Source: Bacillota bacterium (GTDB lineage Bacteria; Bacillota; Clostridia; Peptostreptococcales; Acidaminobacteraceae). From it: a stretch of DNA of 64,000 nucleotides. The notes beneath the pieces were generated by a model, which was given only the letters and a program-made list of their open reading frames with translations, was not told where the DNA came from and ran no database searches. A program made the translations under genes and the position numbers. Location of the stretch: the NCBI GenBank assembly GCA_025210655.1, contig JAOARG010000035.1:124001-188000 (forward strand). The letters are read 5' to 3'. Position 1 is the first letter of the stretch; each line of letters starts with the position of its first letter. Shown piece after piece: positions 8,169 to 16,032 of this stretch.

Positions 8169-9243
8169 AATCAGATCTAAAATTAATACTTTTGATGCCC
8201 TTAGAACACTATTGGCAATCTTGATCGCACTTGTTGTTTCAACAATTATTATATTTATGACAAGTGAAACACCTGTGCTATCATTACAAAACTTTTTATT
8301 TGGTCCACTTCAAAGATTAAAGTATTTTTCATATGTTCTTGAGATGATGATACCTCTTACCTTTACCGGACTTGGGTTATCAATTATTTATTCCTCTAGA
8401 AACTTCTCCTTAATTGCTGATGGTTGTTTCTATATGGGGGCAGTAATTGCAGCATTTATTGGTATAAAAGTAGCAGCGCCATTAGGAATTCATCCTTTTA
8501 TTGCTATGCTTGTATCAGGATTCTTTGGTGGACTAATTGGTATGCTTCCTGGGATTATTAAAATCAAGTGGAAAGCAAATGAGTTAGTTACATCTTTAAT
8601 GTTTAACTATATTTTCTATTTCCTAGGATTATACATTGTGAATTACTATTTAAGGGATCCAGATGCAAGTGTGTTCGCATCATATAAATTCCAAAAAACT
8701 TTTCACATGGCTAGAATATTACCAGGAACTAGACTTCATTTTGGATTTATAATTGCACTAATTACAATCATAATAACCTATTTATATCTATACAAGACAA
8801 AGTGGGGATATGCCATCAGAACTGTTGGTAACAATCATCACTTTGCTGAATACTCAGGAATAAATACTGCAAAAGTTATAATATCATCTCAGTTTTTTGC
8901 AGGAGCTATTATGGGTATGGGTGGAGCAATTGAAATGTCTGGTATGTACAAAAGATTTTTATGGGATGTTACACCTTCTTATGCATGGGATGGTGTAATT
9001 GTAGCACTGCTTTCAAGAAATAATCCTAAGTATGTTCCACTTGCAGCTTTTTTCCTTGCATATTTAAGAATTGGTGCAGATATGATGTCAAGAAGAGCAG
9101 ATGTTGACAATGAAATCATTGCAATCATCCAGGCAATTATGATATTACTGATTTCTGCTGAGAGATTCCTTGCTTTCTGGAAACAGAGACAAGAAAACAA
9201 AGCAGCAAAAGAAAAATATTTATCAGAGAATGCGGAGGTGTAA
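8161..9243 (+). CDS. Nucleoside ABC importer permease 1 (NupP/YufP-like)
   Basis: This 360-residue inner-membrane permease belongs to the BPD_transp_2 (branched-chain/ribose type) family. It has about eight to ten hydrophobic helices and the coupling motif region VGNNHHFAEYSGIN. It pairs with the permease encoded 3 nt downstream to form the heterodimeric channel. It overlaps the ATPase gene by 8 nt. The start ATG follows GGAGGG within the ATPase gene. Confidence 0.9.
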   Translation: MSKIRSKINTFDALRTLLAILIALVVSTIIIFMTSETPVLSLQNFLFGPLQRLKYFSYVLEMMIPLTFTGLGLSIIYSSRNFSLIADGCFYMGAVIAAFIGIKVAAPLGIHPFIAMLVSGFFGGLIGMLPGIIKIKWKANELVTSLMFNYIFYFLGLYIVNYYLRDPDASVFASYKFQKTFHMARILPGTRLHFGFIIALITIIITYLYLYKTKWGYAIRTVGNNHHFAEYSGINTAKVIISSQFFAGAIMGMGGAIEMSGMYKRFLWDVTPSYAWDGVIVALLSRNNPKYVPLAAFFLAYLRIGADMMSRRADVDNEIIAIIQAIMILLISAERFLAFWKQRQENKAAKEKYLSENAEV

Positions 9244-9246
9244 ATA

Positions 9247-10182
9247 ATGGAGGCTTTAGGAAATATGATTTTTACGAATGCCTTTTGGTTTGCGGTAATT
9301 AGAGCAACTACCCCTATATTATTTGCTACCTTGGCAGCTGTTGTAGCCAGCAGAGCTGGAGCTATTAATATAGGTATTGAAGGAATGATGCTAACTAGTG
9401 CATTAATGGGAGTAATTTTTAGTGCTTATTTCCAAAATGTATGGATTGGATTACTATTTGCAATAATTTTTGGTGTGATCCTGAGTATTGTACTTGCATA
9501 TTTTGCATTTAAGCTTAAATCCAACCTTATTGTAACGGGTATAGCTATTAATATCTTTGCCACAGGTGGTACAGTGTTTATATTATCTGCACTAACTGGA
9601 GATAAAGGTATATCAACTTCATTAAACAGTTTAGTACTACCTAATGTTAATATACCACTTATAGAAAATATACCGGTTGTTGGGGAAATTATATCAGGAC
9701 ATAATATACTAACTTATGTAGCTGTTTTAGCTATTGTAGTAATGCATATAGTATTTGAGAATACTGCCCTAGGTTTAAGGATAAAAGCTGTTGGTGAATC
9801 ACCTGATGCAGCTGAGTCTGTAGGTATTAACGTATTTAAAATTAAATTTATTGCACTTTGTATTAGCGGAGCCTTTGCTGGTTTTGGTGGAGCATTCCTT
9901 TCTATGGGATACGTTTCTTGGTTCTCGGCAGGAATGACAGCAGGTAGAGGATTTATTGCCCTTGCAGCAAGAGCAATAGCTTCCAATACTTCTATAGGTT
10001 CATTACTGGCATCCTTACTATTTGGTTTTGCTGACACTTTATCAAACTATTTACAAGCGTTCTCAATACCAGTAGAATTTATTCATATGACACCTTATAT
10101 TATGACTATAATAGGTTTCATTGTGATATCGATAGTTAATACTAAAAAAGAAATTGCTAGAAAGAAAAAAATGATGAATTAA
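9247..10182 (+). CDS. Nucleoside ABC importer permease 2 (NupQ/YufQ-like)
   Basis: This is the 311-residue second permease of the importer. It shows the family motif INIGIEGMMLTSA near residues 41-53 and the coupling-helix region AVGESPDAAESVGIN. About eight transmembrane helices are visible, with a basic C-terminal tail. It is separated from permease 1 by 3 nt, so it is co-translated. The operon ends here and the GCCTAA repeat array follows. Confidence 0.9.
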   Translation: MEALGNMIFTNAFWFAVIRATTPILFATLAAVVASRAGAINIGIEGMMLTSALMGVIFSAYFQNVWIGLLFAIIFGVILSIVLAYFAFKLKSNLIVTGIAINIFATGGTVFILSALTGDKGISTSLNSLVLPNVNIPLIENIPVVGEIISGHNILTYVAVLAIVVMHIVFENTALGLRIKAVGESPDAAESVGINVFKIKFIALCISGAFAGFGGAFLSMGYVSWFSAGMTAGRGFIALAARAIASNTSIGSLLASLLFGFADTLSNYLQAFSIPVEFIHMTPYIMTIIGFIVISIVNTKKEIARKKKMMN

Positions 10183-10205
10183 TATATGGAGTGTTGTTGC
10201 ACTCC

Positions 10206-10308
10206 GCCTAAAGTGGCCTAACGGTTGCCTAATATTGCCTAATGTAGTTTAGCTCTTAAAGAACTTACAAACTTAGGCTAGCTTAGGTAATGTTAGGCCA
10301 TATTAGGC
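10206..10308. repeat. GCCTAA/TTAGGC inverted array, copy A
   Basis: Four GCCTAA units start at 10206, 10216, 10227 and 10237. After a 30-nt centre come four inverted units (TTAGGC, TTAGGT, TTAGGC, TTAGGC) at 10273, 10283, 10293 and 10303. Spacing is 10-11 bp throughout, about one helical turn. The whole is a large dyad between the importer and the amidohydrolase gene. Function unknown. Confidence 0.9.
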
Positions 10309-10355
10309 TAAGGTTATTATAGATAATAATCTTTGAAAGGGAGGAGATTGATAGT

Positions 10356-11672
10356 ATGATAAGATGTATCACAAATGGTATAGTTCTTACAATGAATAGT
10401 GATAGAGAAATAATTGATTCTGGTGCTGTTGTAATTGAAAACAACCTAATAAAAGATTATGGAAGCATTGAAGAAATAAAAAAGAAATATGATTTTGATG
10501 AAGTTATAGATGCTGAAGGTGGCATAATAATGCCAGGTTTTATTAATGGTCACTGTCATGTATCAATGTCAATATTTAAAGGTATTGGGGAAGATGTACC
10601 TGATAGACTAAGAAAGTTTCTTTTCCCTCTTGAAGAGAAGTTAGTGGACAAGGAATTAGTATATAAAGGTGCTAGGTTAAGTATTGCGGAAATGCTTTTA
10701 GCTGGTGTAACAACATTTGTTGATATGTACTACTATGAAGATGAAGTAGCAAAAGCTGCCAAGGAAATGGGAATAAGATGTATAGCTGGAGAATCGACAT
10801 TAAATAAAAATACTCCAGACTCTGAGATTCCTTATGGAGGAATAGATTATGCTAAGTCATTTATAGAAAAGTGGAAAGACGATGAACTTATTACTCCTGC
10901 AATTGCGCCCCATGCAACCTACACAAACGATGCTGAACATTTAAAGATTATAGATGAGATTTCAAAAAAATATGAAGTACCTATTCTTATGCATATTTCT
11001 GAGATGGATTTTGAAATAAAAATGTTTAGGGAAGAACACAATATGACACCTACTGAGTATCTGGAGAGTATTGGATTTCTAAGTAATAGGATTATAGGTG
11101 CCCACTTCACTTATATGACCGAAAATGATATAGAGATTCTTAAAAAGCATGATGTAGGTGTAGTTCATAACGTAACATCAAATGCTAAAAGTGCTAGGGT
11201 GATTAGTCCGGTACTAGAAATGCGAGAAGCAGGTATTAGGGTTGGACTGGGTACTGATGGTCCAATGAGTAGTAATCATCAGGATATTATTAGTGTAATG
11301 CATCAATATACAAAAGTTCAGAAAATAAACTGTGGGGATAGATCAAAAGCTACAGCTATTGGTGCTGTAGAAATGGGAACTATAGACGGAGCTAGATCTA
11401 TAAATATGGATGATACTATTGGTTCTATTGAGAAAGGGAAGAAAGCAGATATTATAATCGTGGAAACATCCACTCCTAATATGACTCCCTTATATAACTG
11501 CTACTCAAACTTAGTGTATTCAGCATATCCTTCCAATGTTGTCTTTACAATGGTTAATGGACAAGTACTTGTAAAAAATAAGGAACTAATTAGATCAAAC
11601 TTGAAAGAGATAATTAATGATTCTAATGGACTGAAAGACAAGGTTTACAGTGTTGTGGGACCACAGCAATAA
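10356..11672 (+). CDS. Amidohydrolase, MTA/S-adenosylhomocysteine/adenosine deaminase-like
   Basis: The 438-residue metal-dependent amidohydrolase is of the TrzN/AtzA/MtaD branch. Metal and catalytic motifs in order are GHCH (H66, H68), APHATYTN, MHISEM with the catalytic-type His/Glu pair, GAHFTYM, and GTDGPMSSN with the late Asp. Members deaminate adenosine, 5'-methylthioadenosine, S-adenosylhomocysteine or guanine. Directly downstream of a nucleoside importer and upstream of SAM-controlled methionine genes, a deaminase for adenosine-type purines is the best inference. GGGAGGAG lies about 9 nt before ATG 10356. Confidence 0.8.
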   Translation: MIRCITNGIVLTMNSDREIIDSGAVVIENNLIKDYGSIEEIKKKYDFDEVIDAEGGIIMPGFINGHCHVSMSIFKGIGEDVPDRLRKFLFPLEEKLVDKELVYKGARLSIAEMLLAGVTTFVDMYYYEDEVAKAAKEMGIRCIAGESTLNKNTPDSEIPYGGIDYAKSFIEKWKDDELITPAIAPHATYTNDAEHLKIIDEISKKYEVPILMHISEMDFEIKMFREEHNMTPTEYLESIGFLSNRIIGAHFTYMTENDIEILKKHDVGVVHNVTSNAKSARVISPVLEMREAGIRVGLGTDGPMSSNHQDIISVMHQYTKVQKINCGDRSKATAIGAVEMGTIDGARSINMDDTIGSIEKGKKADIIIVETSTPNMTPLYNCYSNLVYSAYPSNVVFTMVNGQVLVKNKELIRSNLKEIINDSNGLKDKVYSVVGPQQ

Positions 11673-11704
11673 AAAGCAGTTTTTAGAATTTTCAGAAAAT
11701 GCTA

Positions 11705-11733
11705 TTGACATATTTAAATTTCTATCATAAAAT
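11705..11733 (+). promoter_or_regulatory. Consensus sigma-A promoter of the SAM leader
   Basis: Perfect -35 TTGACA (11705-11710), 17-nt spacer and -10 TAAAAT (11728-11733). Transcription would start about 20 nt before the riboswitch. Confidence 0.85.
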
Positions 11734-11760
11734 ATTTTCTAAATAAAATTAAATAGTAGT

Positions 11761-11853
11761 TCATCAAGAGAGATGGAGGGATCGGCCCTTTGAAGTCTCA
11801 GCAACCTGCCCAGTGTAAGGTGCTAAATCCGGCAAATATTATTTGGAAGATGA
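11761..11853 (+). promoter_or_regulatory. SAM-I riboswitch (S box) aptamer
   Basis: The leader shows canonical S-box landmarks in order: ATCAAGAGAGATGGAGGGA, the CGGCCC element, CTCAGCAACCTGCC, GTGTAAGGTGCTAAATCC and the closing GATGA. With SAM bound, the downstream terminator forms and metY-metA are switched off. The position directly before the methionine genes supports the assignment. Confidence 0.95.
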
Positions 11854-11863
11854 TTAAAATAGA

Positions 11864-11891
11864 AAAACCTTATCTTTCGATAAGGTTTTTT
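11864..11891 (+). terminator. SAM-I riboswitch terminator
   Basis: AAAACCTTATC pairs with GATAAGGTTTT across a three-to-four-base loop and ends in TTTTTT. This is the regulated expression platform of the upstream aptamer. Confidence 0.92.
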
Positions 11892-11926
11892 ATTTTATGA
11901 AATTTTCATAAACAGGAGGAATTTAA

Positions 11927-13195
11927 ATGACAAATAATCTAGATTTTCAAACATTATGTGTTCACGGTAAAAGAGAAATAGAGGATAATGGGCCAGTAAT
12001 CAATCCAATTGTGCAGAGTGCTTCTTATCATCTCAATGATACTTCTTCGGCAGCAGATTTATTTAATCTTAAGAAAGAAGGAAATATATATTCACGAATC
12101 AATAACCCTACTATACAAAATTTAGAGGAAAAAATTGCACTTCTAGAAGGGGGAGTTGGTGCCTTAGGGGTATCTTCAGGACAAAGTGCCATTCTTACAA
12201 CAGTTTTGACTATTTGTAAAGCTGGAGACCATATACTTTCTTCAAGTTCATTGTATGGAGGAACATACACTTTGTTTAATAACACCTTACGAGCTATGGG
12301 GATTGATGTTACCTTTTTTAGCCCAAAGGATACAAAGGAGGACATAAATAAATTATGTAAACCAATAACTAAAATACTCTATTGTGAGTCCATCGGTAAT
12401 CCAGGACTTGAAGTTGTGGATATTGATAAATTTGCATCAGTTGCTAAAAAGAATGGTATTCCACTAGTAGTTGATAATACTTTTGCTACCCCATATTTAT
12501 TCAGGCCGATAGAAAGGGGGGCAAATATAGTTGTTCACTCTGCAACTAAATACCTATCAGGTCATGGAAATAGTATAGCGGGCTTAATAATTGATGGTGG
12601 AAATTTTAAGTGGGACAATGGCAGATTTGATGATTTAATTAATCCCGATTCTGGCTATGGAGGGATGAAATTTTATGAAGTGTTTGGAAAGGCAGCGTTC
12701 ATTGCAAAGGCAAGGGCTAAAGTGCTTAGGGATGTTGGTTGCTGCCTGAGCCCGATGAACGGTTTTCTTGTTAATCAGGGAATAGAGACACTTTCCCTTA
12801 GAATGGATAGACATAGTGATAATGCTAGTATCTTATATCAGTTTCTTGATAAACACCCGAAGGTAAAATGGGTTAACTATCCTAAGTACAATAACTGTTC
12901 CTATAAAACCTATTTCGATAGGGGATATGGTGGTATGCTAACATTTGGAATTATAGGAGGCAAAAAAGCTGGTGAAGAGTTTATAAACAGCTTAAAGGTA
13001 GCTATTCATGTAGCAAATGTAGGGGATACAAGAACAATGGTAATTCACCCTGGAAGTACTACCCATGGACAGTTGACTGAGAAAGAGCAAAGAAGTAGCG
13101 GAGTAGATCCTGACTTAATTAGGGTATCAGTAGGGATTGAGAATATAGAGGATATAATAAATGACTTCAGAAATGCCCTTGGAAAGGATGTGTAG
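11927..13195 (+). CDS. metY: O-acetylhomoserine sulfhydrylase
   Basis: MetY is a PLP enzyme of the Cys/Met metabolism family that makes homocysteine from O-acetylhomoserine and sulfide. The 422-residue protein has the PLP lysine K208 in HSATKYLSGHG, the typical sulfhydrylase N-terminus FQTLCVHG, and the C-terminal VSVGIENIEDII. The length and the insert after the PLP lysine favour MetY over the shorter cystathionine gamma-synthase. AGGAGG precedes the ATG. It sits under the SAM riboswitch and 3 nt before metA, which supplies its substrate. Confidence 0.93.
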   Translation: MTNNLDFQTLCVHGKREIEDNGPVINPIVQSASYHLNDTSSAADLFNLKKEGNIYSRINNPTIQNLEEKIALLEGGVGALGVSSGQSAILTTVLTICKAGDHILSSSSLYGGTYTLFNNTLRAMGIDVTFFSPKDTKEDINKLCKPITKILYCESIGNPGLEVVDIDKFASVAKKNGIPLVVDNTFATPYLFRPIERGANIVVHSATKYLSGHGNSIAGLIIDGGNFKWDNGRFDDLINPDSGYGGMKFYEVFGKAAFIAKARAKVLRDVGCCLSPMNGFLVNQGIETLSLRMDRHSDNASILYQFLDKHPKVKWVNYPKYNNCSYKTYFDRGYGGMLTFGIIGGKKAGEEFINSLKVAIHVANVGDTRTMVIHPGSTTHGQLTEKEQRSSGVDPDLIRVSVGIENIEDIINDFRNALGKDV

Positions 13196-13198
13196 AGA

Positions 13199-14104
13199 AT
13201 GCCAGTGTTAGTTAAAGAGACATTGCCAGCCTATAAAACTTTAAAAGGTGAGGGTATATTCATAATGGGTGAGAAAAGAGCTACATCACAAGATATCAGA
13301 CCCCTTGAGATTTTACTTCTAAATCTAATGCCCCTTAAAGAAGTTACAGAGACTCAACTAATAAGATATATTTCAAATTCGATCATTCAAGTTAATATAA
13401 CTTTTTTAAAAATCAAAGATCATGTGAGTAAAAATACCAGTCCACTACATTTGAATGAATTTTATACTGATATAGATTCTATAAAAAAGAAGAAATATGA
13501 TGGTCTAATAATTACAGGTGCACCAGTAGAGCAAATGGATTTTTCACAAGTAAGTTACTGGGAAGAGTACAAGGAAATTTTAGAATATGCTGAAAAAAAT
13601 ATAACCTCGACAATTCATATATGCTGGGCTGCGATGGCATCTCTGTATCATAAATATGGACATGATAAAGTTGAATATGAGAAAAAACTTTTTGGTGTAT
13701 TTAAACATAGTATTATTAAAGAAAATGAGCCATTATTGACAGGTATAGATGAAGAATTTTTAGTTCCCCATTCTAGACATTCAGGTATAGACGAGAGTGC
13801 TATTATAAACAACAAATCTTTAAAAGTGCTTGCCAATTCAGAAAGTGCTGGCAGTTATTTGATAGTAGAGGAGGGTTATAAAAATATATACATCACGGGA
13901 CATAGTGAGTATGACTATAACACACTAGACATCGAGTATAAAAGAGACCTAAAAGAAGGTAAAAGTATTGAAATGCCCCAAAACTATTATCCTGATGATA
14001 ATGCAGATTTAAAACCACTAAATAGATGGAGAAGTAGTGGTAATACATTGTTTAACAATTGGTTAAACTATTGTGTATATCAAATTACAGACTATGAATT
14101 ATAA
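13199..14104 (+). CDS. metA: Homoserine O-acetyltransferase (MetA family, acetyl-specific)
   Basis: The 301-residue MetA-fold enzyme has catalytic Cys at position 142 (HICWAAMASL), the His/Glu acid-base region SRHSG and the later TGHSEYDYNTL. Residue 111 is Glu (TGAPVEQMDF). In this family Glu111 selects acetyl-CoA, whereas Gly111 in the E. coli enzyme selects succinyl-CoA. Acetylation agrees with the O-acetylhomoserine-using MetY encoded just upstream. The gene starts 3 nt after metY stops and shares its SAM control. Confidence 0.93.
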   Translation: MPVLVKETLPAYKTLKGEGIFIMGEKRATSQDIRPLEILLLNLMPLKEVTETQLIRYISNSIIQVNITFLKIKDHVSKNTSPLHLNEFYTDIDSIKKKKYDGLIITGAPVEQMDFSQVSYWEEYKEILEYAEKNITSTIHICWAAMASLYHKYGHDKVEYEKKLFGVFKHSIIKENEPLLTGIDEEFLVPHSRHSGIDESAIINNKSLKVLANSESAGSYLIVEEGYKNIYITGHSEYDYNTLDIEYKRDLKEGKSIEMPQNYYPDDNADLKPLNRWRSSGNTLFNNWLNYCVYQITDYEL

Positions 14105-14129
14105 CTATATTATTTTACTTTTTATGTTG

Positions 14130-14135
14130 TATAAT
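14130..14135 (+). promoter_or_regulatory. -10 hexamer upstream of the YdbC-like gene
   Basis: A perfect TATAAT lies about 30 nt before the start codon. No convincing -35 was seen. Confidence 0.4.
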
Positions 14136-14164
14136 AGAGATATAAACAAATAATGGAGGTAATT

Positions 14165-14386
14165 ATGGCGGGTATTAAATATGATATAGTTGAAAAAGTA
14201 GGAGTATTATCTGAAAATAGTAGTGGTTGGACAAAGGAACTAAATTTCATTAGTTGGAATGGTAGAAATCCAAAGTTTGACATAAGGGATTGGGATCCTG
14301 AGCATGATAAGATGGGTAAAGGATTAACCTTAACTAAAGATGAGCTACTCAAGCTAAGGGAACTACTAAATTCAATGGACTTCTAA
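14165..14386 (+). CDS. YdbC-family PC4-like single-stranded DNA-binding protein
   Basis: This 73-residue protein resembles the YdbC/PC4 family: N-terminal beta strands containing GWTKELNFISWNGRNPKFDIRDWDP, then GKGLTLTKDELLKLRELL forming the C-terminal helix. Family members bind single-stranded nucleic acids as dimers. The start is ATG 14165 with GGAGG 7 nt before it; ATG 14153 is itself part of that RBS region. The MerR-type regulator gene begins 1 nt after the stop, so the two are co-transcribed. Confidence 0.8.
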   Translation: MAGIKYDIVEKVGVLSENSSGWTKELNFISWNGRNPKFDIRDWDPEHDKMGKGLTLTKDELLKLRELLNSMDF

Positions 14387-14387
14387 T

Positions 14388-15233
14388 ATGGCTGATAAAG
14401 TTAGTAAAGGATTTAAAATTGGGGAAATATCAAATATTAAAAAAATAGATAAGCAGACATTGAGGTACTATGATAAAATAGGGCTTCTAAAACCAGAAAT
14501 AGTTGATCCCAATAATGGCTATAGATATTATTCTATTGAACAGTTTATGGATGTAGATTTAATACAGTTCCATAAACACCTTGGACTTACCTTAAAAGAA
14601 ATGAAAGATTTTAGGGAGATAAAGGATATTCAATCATCAATCGAAGCCCTTAAAATTCAACATCACAAGCTAATAAGCAAAATACAGTCTTTAAATGAAA
14701 TAGAAAAGAATATTTCTAAAATAATCAATGATGTGGAGTACTATACTGAATATATGACTAGTATGGATTATTCAATAACTTTAAAAAACAGTATGGAAAT
14801 AAGGGGAATTGTCGGTGAATCTCCGAATGAAAAAGGAATATATAACATTGAACTTACGATAGGAAGTGCTGTAGAAAAAGTAGATGATGAAATCAGTCAT
14901 TACCATAATTTCGGTATGTTTTTTGAACATGACTTAATAGTTTCAGACGAAATAGCTTTAGGAGAAACAAGTAGAGTAATTATACCTATAGATTTAGGTG
15001 ATAGGGAAGTCATAGATACAAGAGTATCCACAATAAAGATTGGAAAACATCTTGAAGTAATCATTAGAGGCGGAAGAACTGGATTTGAAAAGCACAACAA
15101 AGCAATAATAAAGTGGATTAAAAACCATAATTATAAAATGGTGGGTAAAATATATTTAAAATCTATTGTTAGTTCTTTCATAGTTGATAATGATAAAGAA
15201 CAAATAACTAAGCTTATTATACCTATAGAATAA
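14388..15233 (+). CDS. MerR-family regulator with effector-binding domain
   Basis: The N-terminal winged helix-turn-helix is MerR-like: KIGEISNIKKIDKQTLRYYDKIG, then NNGYRYYS, at residues 8-46. A linking coiled coil follows (about 75-115), then a C-terminal region of about 160 residues resembling the GyrI/BmrR ligand-binding fold. Such proteins (BmrR, BltR) activate multidrug export genes on binding lipophilic cations, but no efflux pump lies nearby, so the target is unknown. It starts 1 nt after the YdbC-like gene with no clear RBS of its own. Confidence 0.82.
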   Translation: MADKVSKGFKIGEISNIKKIDKQTLRYYDKIGLLKPEIVDPNNGYRYYSIEQFMDVDLIQFHKHLGLTLKEMKDFREIKDIQSSIEALKIQHHKLISKIQSLNEIEKNISKIINDVEYYTEYMTSMDYSITLKNSMEIRGIVGESPNEKGIYNIELTIGSAVEKVDDEISHYHNFGMFFEHDLIVSDEIALGETSRVIIPIDLGDREVIDTRVSTIKIGKHLEVIIRGGRTGFEKHNKAIIKWIKNHNYKMVGKIYLKSIVSSFIVDNDKEQITKLIIPIE

Positions 15234-15275
15234 GGGCAAATGTTTGAATTTATTCAAGCACTTGCCCTTTTTTTT
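15232..15275. terminator. Bidirectional terminator between the MerR and AbrB-like genes
   Basis: AAGGGCAA (15232-15239) pairs with TTGCCCTT (15262-15269), with an inner TTGAA/TTCAA pairing and a run of Ts after it. It lies between two convergent genes and could serve both. Confidence 0.8.
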
Positions 15276-15519
15276 ACTTATAACTTTTTATATATGCAAT
15301 ACAATCTAAGCATATATCTTTACCCTTAAACTCAGTCAATTCATGTTTGTCACCACAAATACTACATGTGTTAAATTTTTTGTTTATTATTATTGAATCT
15401 TCATTTGTATGTATTGCCATTTCGTCTTTGTAACATATTCCGAATTCTTCTCTAATGTTTTTTGGTATTACGACCCTTCCTAAAGAATCCACTTTTCTTA
15501 AGTTGTTTACAATAGTCAT
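15274..15519 (-). CDS. AbrB-type transition regulator with C-terminal zinc-ribbon-like tail
   Basis: The 81-residue protein begins with a SpoVT/AbrB swapped-hairpin DNA-binding domain: RKVDSLGRVVIPKNIREEFGI at about residues 8-28. It is followed by a tail with two Cys pairs (CSIC at about 53 and CLDC at about 73) that could bind zinc. AbrB-type proteins are dimeric or tetrameric regulators of growth-phase genes. The start at 15519 has AGGAGG 6 nt upstream; the longer frame to 15612 has no RBS. It is transcribed against its neighbours. Confidence 0.85.
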   Translation of the reverse strand: MTIVNNLRKVDSLGRVVIPKNIREEFGICYKDEMAIHTNEDSIIINKKFNTCSICGDKHELTEFKGKDICLDCIAYIKSYK

Positions 15520-15704
15520 ATAAAAGCCTCCTAAAAATTTTTTCGTATTTGATCTCTTCTGAAAATAGATTACCATCCTTTTGCAGTTAGTTGGTATGCA
15601 GTCTGCATACAAAGTTAAAAAAATTTTTTACTTACTTTCATTTGCCTTGGTAATTTTGTATAATTATATAAGGTATAAGTTACAAGAAATAAATGGAGGA
15701 AAGT

Positions 15705-16019
15705 ATGACGGGAAGAATGATTAGAGGATTAATTCTTATTATTATCGGGGCAGTTTTTTTTCTATATAATTTAGGATACGATCTTAATCTTGATTACTAT
15801 TGGCTTACAATAATGGATAATATCTGGCCTATTATTTTGGTGGCTGTTGGTATATCAATAGCTAATGGACAGAGAAAGAGTGTTGGATATATATTGATAT
15901 TGTTAGGTCTAATATTAGTTTTGAGAAATTATGAAATAATTACAATTTCCCTTGGAAAAACAATCAGGATTGTTATTGCAAGTTTTTTAGTTTTTCTAGG
16001 TTTGAAAAAAGCGATGTAA
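15705..16019 (+). CDS. Small membrane protein, LiaI/LiaF-like transmembrane domain
   Basis: The 104-residue product is mostly hydrophobic, with about four transmembrane segments. The repeated pattern (RGLILIIIGAVFFLYNLG, then NIWPIILVAVGISI) is typical of the DUF5668/LiaF-like transmembrane region found in Firmicutes envelope-stress modules. The start is ATG 15705, 4 nt after GGAGGAAA; ATG 15693 overlaps that RBS. A TPR-like membrane protein follows 13 nt later. Function unknown. Confidence 0.7.
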   Translation: MTGRMIRGLILIIIGAVFFLYNLGYDLNLDYYWLTIMDNIWPIILVAVGISIANGQRKSVGYILILLGLILVLRNYEIITISLGKTIRIVIASFLVFLGLKKAM

Positions 16020-16032
16020 GTGGGGGATACAA

